Shown piece after piece: positions 59,845 through 64,000 of a DNA stretch of 64,000 nt. The DNA is from Thermus caldilimi (GTDB lineage: Bacteria; Deinococcota; Deinococci; Deinococcales; Thermaceae). The stretch covers positions 854,796 to 918,795 of the forward strand of contig NZ_CP038452.1 in assembly GCF_004684245.1 (NCBI RefSeq), in the 5' to 3' direction. The position numbers and the translations under genes are program-made. How positions within the stretch are numbered: position 1 is the first letter of the stretch; the number at the start of each line of letters is the position of its first letter. The notes under the pieces are model-generated. The model did not search any database and was not told where the DNA came from. It saw only the letters and a list, made by a program, of their open reading frames with translations.

Positions 59845-60675
59845 ATGGAGCACACCAGGAAACCACAGGATATCCCAAGCCAAAGAACACCTTGTGCACG
59901 AAAAGCAGACTTTTGGACACTGGATAAACTGAGGTTTCTTGAGAAATACTTACCGGCTTTCATCAAGGCAACACAGAGAGCTAAGCATCGCTACTATATA
60001 GACGGGTTCGCAGGCCCCGGGAAGAATCTTGTGGGGCAGAAAACATATTTGGGATCGCCCCTGATCGCACTGGAAGCATGCCAAACCCCGCCAGGATTCG
60101 ATAAGCTCTTCCTCGTTGAAAAGAGCAAGGAAAACTTCCGCTGTTTACAAGAAGAAGTTAATAAGTATCCTGCAGAAGTCAGAGAAAAAACCATTTTGAT
60201 CAACGACGATTTCAACGAAGTGGTAGACAATATCCTTCGGGAAATACCGATCAGGGCACCAACCATGTTCCTGCTAGATCCTCATGGCCTGGAACTTTCT
60301 TGGGACACGATCGAAAAGATAGCTCAACGTGAAAAGGCCGACATTTTTATCCTCATAAGCGCTAGCGGCGTAAACAGAAACATCAAAAACGCCTCGGCAC
60401 ACAACACAATAACCAGGTTTTTCGGCAATGAGGGGTGGAAAAATTTAACCTCCAGCAAACCATCCTTCTACAGTTTCGCAGAACTGTATCGAAAGCGACT
60501 AGAAGAACTCGGCCTTGAAGGAACAGAACTTTTTATTGTGGCACGCAACAGGAAGAACTCCCCGATGCACATTCTTGCTTTGCATTCCAAACACAAGATA
60601 GCTCTAAAAATAGCAAATGACGTAATTGAGAGGTTAGAGGAGGAAAAACGGGGTAGGAATCTTTTCCGATACTGA
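59845..60675 (+). CDS. tcmP: Three-Cys-motif partner protein TcmP
   Basis: 276 residues. It fits the TcmP family: DFWTLDKLRFLEKYLPAFIK, then YYIDGFAGPG (51-59). The sequence reads like a Rossmann methyltransferase: DGFAGPG (motif I-like), LFLVEKS (acidic end of strand 2), NDDF (120-123) and FLLDPHGLEL (DPxG). It occurs beside a three-Cys radical-SAM-like protein, as here. G+C is clearly lower than its neighbours, a sign of transfer. ATG 59845 is set by the leaderless promoter. The reaction is not known; its 3' end overlaps the convergent partner by 42 bases. Confidence 0.88.
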   Translation: MEHTRKPQDIPSQRTPCARKADFWTLDKLRFLEKYLPAFIKATQRAKHRYYIDGFAGPGKNLVGQKTYLGSPLIALEACQTPPGFDKLFLVEKSKENFRCLQEEVNKYPAEVREKTILINDDFNEVVDNILREIPIRAPTMFLLDPHGLELSWDTIEKIAQREKADIFILISASGVNRNIKNASAHNTITRFFGNEGWKNLTSSKPSFYSFAELYRKRLEELGLEGTELFIVARNRKNSPMHILALHSKHKIALKIANDVIERLEEEKRGRNLFRY

Positions 60676-61428
60676 GATTGCGCTTGCGGATAAGGCAGGT
60701 GAGGTATTCTCAAGCCGTACCTTCTCCGGCACCATGGGAAACTCGTCCCACGTGCGCCCGTCCAGCAACCTGCCCCCGCTCCCGGGTGTCCTTCCTCCCC
60801 ATTGCTTGAAGAAAAAGGGGACGCCTGCGCTGACGCACTGGTCCCGTATCGAGCGCACCCACTCAGGCTTCATCGGGCGGTGTTTAGGCCCAGACTCTCC
60901 CCCAACGATAACCCAGTGGATGCCTGTCAGATCCAGCTCTAGCGGCCCCAACAGGGGTTCGCAGGAAAGAAAACGGACTTTCGCTGGAACCTGCCGAAGC
61001 AGGTCTGCGCGGTAGGCGTAACGTTGGTTCTCCACAGACACCCCTATCCAGACATTCTCCGGCCAAGGAAGGAGTTCCGGCACAGTTTCCACAAGTCGCT
61101 CCGCCCTCTTAGTCAAAACCTGATAGGTGTGCCAGGGAGTGTCGCGCATAACCTGAAAAATGGCCCTCAGAAAGAAAAGCGGCATCTCCTCGTGAAAAAG
61201 GTCGCTCATGGAGTTGACAAAGACCCTTCTAGGTTTGCGCCAACGGTAGGGTTCCAGCAACCTCTTGGGGTGCAGCGTGAAACGGAATCCGTTGGGGAAC
61301 TGGTGGCGAAACCGCTCCGTTATCCTCTCGGCATAGCAGAACTTGCACCCAGGGCTCACCTTGGAGCAACCAGTTGTAGGATTCCAGGTTACATCCGTCC
61401 ACTCTATAGCGGTTCGCAGACTTGCCAT
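60634..61428 (-). CDS. Three-Cys DUF5131 (phage Gp37/Gp68-like) protein
   Basis: 264 residues. The N-terminus has IEWTDVTWNPTTGCSKVSPG and CKFCYAE, with Cys21, Cys28 and Cys31 (Cx6Cx2C), the three-Cys motif. RRVFVNSMSDLFHEEMP, TYQVLTKRAERL and WVIVGGESGPKHRPM are family blocks. The layout recalls radical-SAM enzymes with an altered cluster motif, but catalysis is unproven. TAGACT (61436-61441) seven bases before ATG suggests its own leaderless promoter. It is the expected partner of TcmP. Confidence 0.88.
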   Translation of the reverse strand: MASLRTAIEWTDVTWNPTTGCSKVSPGCKFCYAERITERFRHQFPNGFRFTLHPKRLLEPYRWRKPRRVFVNSMSDLFHEEMPLFFLRAIFQVMRDTPWHTYQVLTKRAERLVETVPELLPWPENVWIGVSVENQRYAYRADLLRQVPAKVRFLSCEPLLGPLELDLTGIHWVIVGGESGPKHRPMKPEWVRSIRDQCVSAGVPFFFKQWGGRTPGSGGRLLDGRTWDEFPMVPEKVRLENTSPALSASAISVSEKIPTPFFLL

Positions 61429-61438
61429 GAGCTAGAGT

Positions 61439-62173
61439 CTAGAGCATAAATACCCTACTAGGGGGGAGAAAGCCACATTCAAGCAAACCCTCAAAGATCA
61501 CCGCCTCCCGCACCGCCTCCAGGGGAAGCCCGTAGTCCTCCGCCAGGGCTTCCAAGCTCTCCCCGCTGTCGTACCGAAGGGCCAGCACCCGGGTCTTCAC
61601 CCCCGCCACCGTGGGGGCCCCGAAGGCCACCCGGGGGTCCAGGACCACCCGCTCGCTCCGCACCTGTCCTGCCACGGGCGGACGGAAGCGCACGGGGAAA
61701 CCCCCCTCGTCCCGCTCCACCCGGGAGAGGTAGTCCCGCAGGATGGCCTCGAGGGCCATCTGCCCCGCCCGGGTGAGGGCCAGAAGGCCCTGGGGATCCT
61801 CCAGAAAGATGTCTCCCAAACCCGCCTTGAGGTCCAGGAGCAAGGGGCGGGCCACCCCCAGGCGCTTCCGGGCGTAAGCCACCATCTGGCGCACCTTGCC
61901 CATGGTGATGCGGTGCTCCTTCCGCAGGGCTGCAAGGACGTTGGCCTCCACCAGGTTGTGGAAGGAAAGCAGGGGACCGCCCTCGGGAGTCGCGATCAAG
62001 GGCTCAGACCACCCCTGGCCCCCATGCACCGGGTAGCTCCGCCCCCGCACCCAGGTGCGCAGGGTGGCCTCGGGAACCCCCAGGTACCGGGCCGCCTCCC
62101 GCAGGGTGTACAGGGGCCGGTCCCGAGGGTCCAGGGCCAGGACGCTGGCGATGCCCTTAGCTCCCGCCCTCAT
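61439..62173 (-). CDS. MerR-like HTH plus DUF433 regulator
   Basis: 244 residues from ATG 62173. The N-terminal HTH is YTLREAARYLGVPEATLRTW (MerR/excisionase-like). The C-terminus has the DUF433 antitoxin-type module: VAFGAPTVAGVKTRVLALRY, LEALAEDYGLPLEAVREAV. DUF433 proteins usually pair with a DUF5615 (PIN-like) toxin, but the gene after it is the DUF5131 gene and no toxin is present. It may therefore be a stand-alone regulator of the element. TACTTT (62181-62186) lies seven bases before the start. Confidence 0.8.
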   Translation of the reverse strand: MRAGAKGIASVLALDPRDRPLYTLREAARYLGVPEATLRTWVRGRSYPVHGGQGWSEPLIATPEGGPLLSFHNLVEANVLAALRKEHRITMGKVRQMVAYARKRLGVARPLLLDLKAGLGDIFLEDPQGLLALTRAGQMALEAILRDYLSRVERDEGGFPVRFRPPVAGQVRSERVVLDPRVAFGAPTVAGVKTRVLALRYDSGESLEALAEDYGLPLEAVREAVIFEGLLECGFLPPSRVFML

Positions 62174-62180
62174 CCCCACT

Positions 62181-62186
62181 AAAGTA
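62181..62186 (-). promoter_or_regulatory. -10 of the DUF433 regulator gene
   Basis: TACTTT, minus strand, seven bases before ATG 62173. The -35 is weak. A leaderless transcript is likely. The stretch 62187-62338 holds nothing else I can recognise. Confidence 0.45.
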
Positions 62187-62338
62187 CCACAGGAACATCG
62201 AGGAACACGGGAGCAGGACTCCATGAGGCCATCCCCAAAAGACGAGGGGACCCCCCAAGGGAGTCCTCCGGCCACCAGAGGGCTTGCCACAAAGGAGGCC
62301 CGCTTCAGGGTAGCTTGAGTATGTCAGAGTGTGGCAAG

Positions 62339-62650
62339 TTAGGGGCTTTGGCGGCTCTGGATGCCGAAGTAAAAGCCTAGGACCGCGCCGAAGATGCCCA
62401 CTAAGGGGGAGAGCACAATGCCTGAGAGCTTTAGTAAATCGTCCAAGGTGTGAACCAGGGGCCACCCCTTTATGAGTAGGGCTAAGGTGATGCCCACTAG
62501 GGCCAAGACTAGGATGAAAGCAAGGGCAACCCGGGTCCATTCCTGGGGCACCCTCGGGTCGAAGGGGCGCGTTGGGGGTGGCCCCAGGTCGCTTTCGGGT
62601 ACCCCTGGAAGGCGGATTTCCTCTGCTTCCTTGCCACTCTCGGAAGCCAT
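62339..62650 (-). CDS. Small two-helix membrane protein, unknown
   Basis: 103 residues. An acidic, proline-rich cytoplasmic start (EEIRLPGVPESDLGPPPTRP) is followed by two membrane helices (VALAFILVLALVGITLALLI and SPLVGIFGAVLGFYFGI). It lies ten bases downstream of the ribbon-helix-helix gene, so the two form a unit. No family is recognised. Small two-helix proteins in mobile elements are sometimes effectors or holin-like, but nothing here proves that. Confidence 0.65.
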   Translation of the reverse strand: MASESGKEAEEIRLPGVPESDLGPPPTRPFDPRVPQEWTRVALAFILVLALVGITLALLIKGWPLVHTLDDLLKLSGIVLSPLVGIFGAVLGFYFGIQSRQSP

Positions 62651-62660
62651 TTGGATCCCC

Positions 62661-62873
62661 CTAGCGGACCACCACCTCCACCATGGACCCGTCCGGACGC
62701 CGCAGAAGCACCTTGCTCCCCTTCTCCACCTCCTCCACAAAAAACTTGCTGAGCTGCAAGGCCCGCTGCACCGCCACCGTCTGGTTGGTCCCCTCGTGCT
62801 CCGCCAGGAAGCGGATGGCCTCCAAGTCCCGCTCCGTGAGGTTCATGCTGACCCGCTTCACATTGGCCGCCAT
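62661..62873 (-). CDS. Ribbon-helix-helix protein
   Basis: 70 residues. RVSMNLTERDLEAIRFLAEH and NQTVAVQRALQLSKF form the beta strand and two helices of an RHH (Arc/CopG) fold; the tail (KVLLRRPDGSMVEVVV) is a short beta hairpin. AGGAGG eight bases before ATG 62873 sets the start. It probably binds DNA as a dimer and may regulate itself. It has a strong promoter. Confidence 0.8.
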   Translation of the reverse strand: MAANVKRVSMNLTERDLEAIRFLAEHEGTNQTVAVQRALQLSKFFVEEVEKGSKVLLRRPDGSMVEVVVR

Positions 62874-62920
62874 CTTTTTCCTCCTCCTGTCTGCCTGGTA
62901 TGTGAACATCAGGCATACGC

Positions 62921-62949
62921 AATGTACCCTAGAGGTATCTATGGTGCAA
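62921..62949 (-). promoter_or_regulatory. Promoter of the RHH-membrane protein pair
   Basis: TTGCAC (62944-62949), 17 bases, TACATT (62921-62926) on the minus strand, with a leader of about 40 bases to the RHH start. An RHH dimer could bind here. Confidence 0.65.
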
Positions 62950-63058
62950 AATGGGAAAGCTATGGCTTCCCATCGGCTGGAATGGGTCATAAGAACTCCT
63001 TTGGGGTGGAGAAAAGGACATAAAGGGGGGAACTCCTAGTGGGCCAGAAGTTCTCCCC

Positions 63059-64000
63059 TCATCGGAACCGGTCCTCCGTGTACGCCCTCAGGGGGCGCAC
63101 CCGTCCCGCCTCCCAAGGGTAGCGGGGCCGCAGGCGGTCCAGGGGGAAGGCCGATAGCCGCCCGAGGATGTGGGCCCGCTCTTCCTCCGTGAGCCCGAAA
63201 AGGTCAAAGACAGCCTCGTCCACCTCTCTTAACCTTCGGAAGAAGGCCTCCTGTACCCCGGCGAAGGAACGGGCTTTCGCCTCATAGGTCGCCAGGAGTT
63301 CCTTGTAGTCCGTGGGCACGAAAAGCTTCTGGAGTTCCTCGCTTCCCACCCGCTCCGTTTCGACCGAGGTCAGCATCAGGTACACGAACCGGGCCAGGTC
63401 TGGGTCCTTCAGGTCAAGGCGGTCAAAGAGGCCCGCCTGGAGGACCGTGCCCTCCACCCGAAGCTCCTCCGGGGAAGGTGCCCCCTGCCACTCCGTGAAG
63501 TTCAGCCCTAAACCGGGGGCGCGCAAGGAAAGGCCCTCCCGGGCCTGCATCCGCTTCTCCACCTCCGCCAGAAGCCAAGCCCGGGGGTTGTCCCGGGACA
63601 CCCCGGCCAGGCGCTCCAACTCCCTGTAGAGCTCCCCAAGACGCCCCAGGGTTTCCTGGTTGGGTTCCTTGGGCCAGGGAAGGGCCTCGAGGGTCCGGGG
63701 GTAGATGTGGGCAAAATAGCCCTGTATGACGCCGCTACGCAATCGCAAAACGTAGTACCAGCGCACCAGAGAGGAGTTCAGGTAGGCCGCTAGGGCTTCG
63801 CCGAGGTGCGCTTGGGGAACACCTACAATCAGCGTATCAAGCGGTACCGGCTCACCTTCTTTGTTCCCAACCAGGGCTCCGAAGGGTGACAAAGCGATAT
63901 TGGCAACGGCCAGGTACGCGTCTGGGGGGTTTGCGTTACCCCAAAGGCTCAGTTTCCCGTAGGGCCTTCCCCTCACCGCCTCCAGGTCCACGTAGCCCAC
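63059..64000 (-). CDS. DNA methylase-like protein, C-terminal part (partial)
   Basis: The last 313 codons of a larger gene that enters from the right edge. The segment AYLNSSLVRWYYVLRLRSG, then GYFAHIYPRTLEALPWP, matches the target-recognition region of type IIG/Eco57I-like methylases. The tail contains a helical part (about 120-290) and ends WEAGRVRPLRAYTEDRFR. The methylase motifs and any nuclease domain lie outside the window, so the exact class (type IIG, or PglX-like) stays open. Confidence 0.7.
   Translation of the reverse strand: MGYVDLEAVRGRPYGKLSLWGNANPPDAYLAVANIALSPFGALVGNKEGEPVPLDTLIVGVPQAHLGEALAAYLNSSLVRWYYVLRLRSGVIQGYFAHIYPRTLEALPWPKEPNQETLGRLGELYRELERLAGVSRDNPRAWLLAEVEKRMQAREGLSLRAPGLGLNFTEWQGAPSPEELRVEGTVLQAGLFDRLDLKDPDLARFVYLMLTSVETERVGSEELQKLFVPTDYKELLATYEAKARSFAGVQEAFFRRLREVDEAVFDLFGLTEEERAHILGRLSAFPLDRLRPRYPWEAGRVRPLRAYTEDRFR

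Overview
The window is a high-GC (roughly two-thirds G+C) chromosomal segment of a Thermus species (Deinococcota). The evidence is the Thermus-type codon bias toward G/C, protein sequences of Thermus character (for example argF, rho, ileS, pdxS), densely overlapping genes, frequent GTG/TTG starts, and many promoters whose -10 hexamer sits 6-8 bases before the start codon (leaderless mRNAs). The species cannot be told from the sequence alone.

Layout. 1-9.2 kb: mostly minus-strand housekeeping genes (RodZ-like HTH protein, psuG, DUF4388 protein, fructosamine-kinase-like protein, low-Mr phosphatase, histidine kinase, TrmJ-like methylase, a class A penicillin-binding protein with three frame breaks, tRNA-Gln, ychF). 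9.3-15.2 kb: plus-strand run deoC (frame-broken), PLD-like protein, maf, mreC-mreD-mrdA and minC, an envelope-shape and division block. 15.1-20.2 kb: minus-strand membrane and lipoprotein genes and the arginine operon argF-small ORF-argC-argJ. 20.25-22.9 kb: molybdate transporter modABC behind a structured leader that may be a molybdenum-cofactor riboswitch. 23.8-30.2 kb: hisS-aspS-phzF-HAD and asnS. 30.2-38.8 kb: minus-strand block pdxS - smtB-like repressor - zntA - nhaA - pdxT, then a LysM/M23 peptidase, rho and transaldolase. 38.8-44.8 kb: T-box-controlled ileS, M24 peptidase, rlpA-like gene and nfo.

44.8-53.6 kb is an acquired type I restriction-modification locus: hsdM, hsdS, hsdR and a YgjP-like metallohydrolase. 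hsdS carries two identical 1,206-bp IS4/IS701-like insertions in the same orientation. Removing both, with one copy of each 4-base target repeat, restores a 471-codon reading frame. The locus also holds GTAGGGGC-type REP palindromes, one of them inside the hsdS coding sequence, and the 5' end of a REP-associated (RAYT) transposase, so the cassette was probably assembled in another, REP-rich genome. 53.6-58.8 kb returns to core genes: two tandem M50-like proteins (one without the HExxH motif), a DHH-CBS-CCA-adding fusion, tRNA-Ser and a Gfo/Idh/MocA oxidoreductase.

58.86 kb to the right edge looks like the end of an integrative element. It begins at a 3' fragment of a tRNA-Ala gene, a typical attachment-site scar, and carries genes unlike the rest: a repeat protein, a low-GC TcmP (three-Cys-motif partner) gene convergent with its expected three-Cys DUF5131/Gp37-Gp68 partner, a MerR-like/DUF433 regulator, a small membrane protein, a ribbon-helix-helix protein and the C-terminal part of a large DNA methylase-like protein. 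The TcmP/DUF5131 pair is the best candidate here for a poorly described system.

One caution covers the whole window. Six genes or gene parts (penicillin-binding protein three times, deoC, transaldolase, M50 paralogue), plus one doubtful small ORF, are broken in a way that one extra G at a G-run repairs in every case. This looks like systematic homopolymer under-calling rather than true gene decay.
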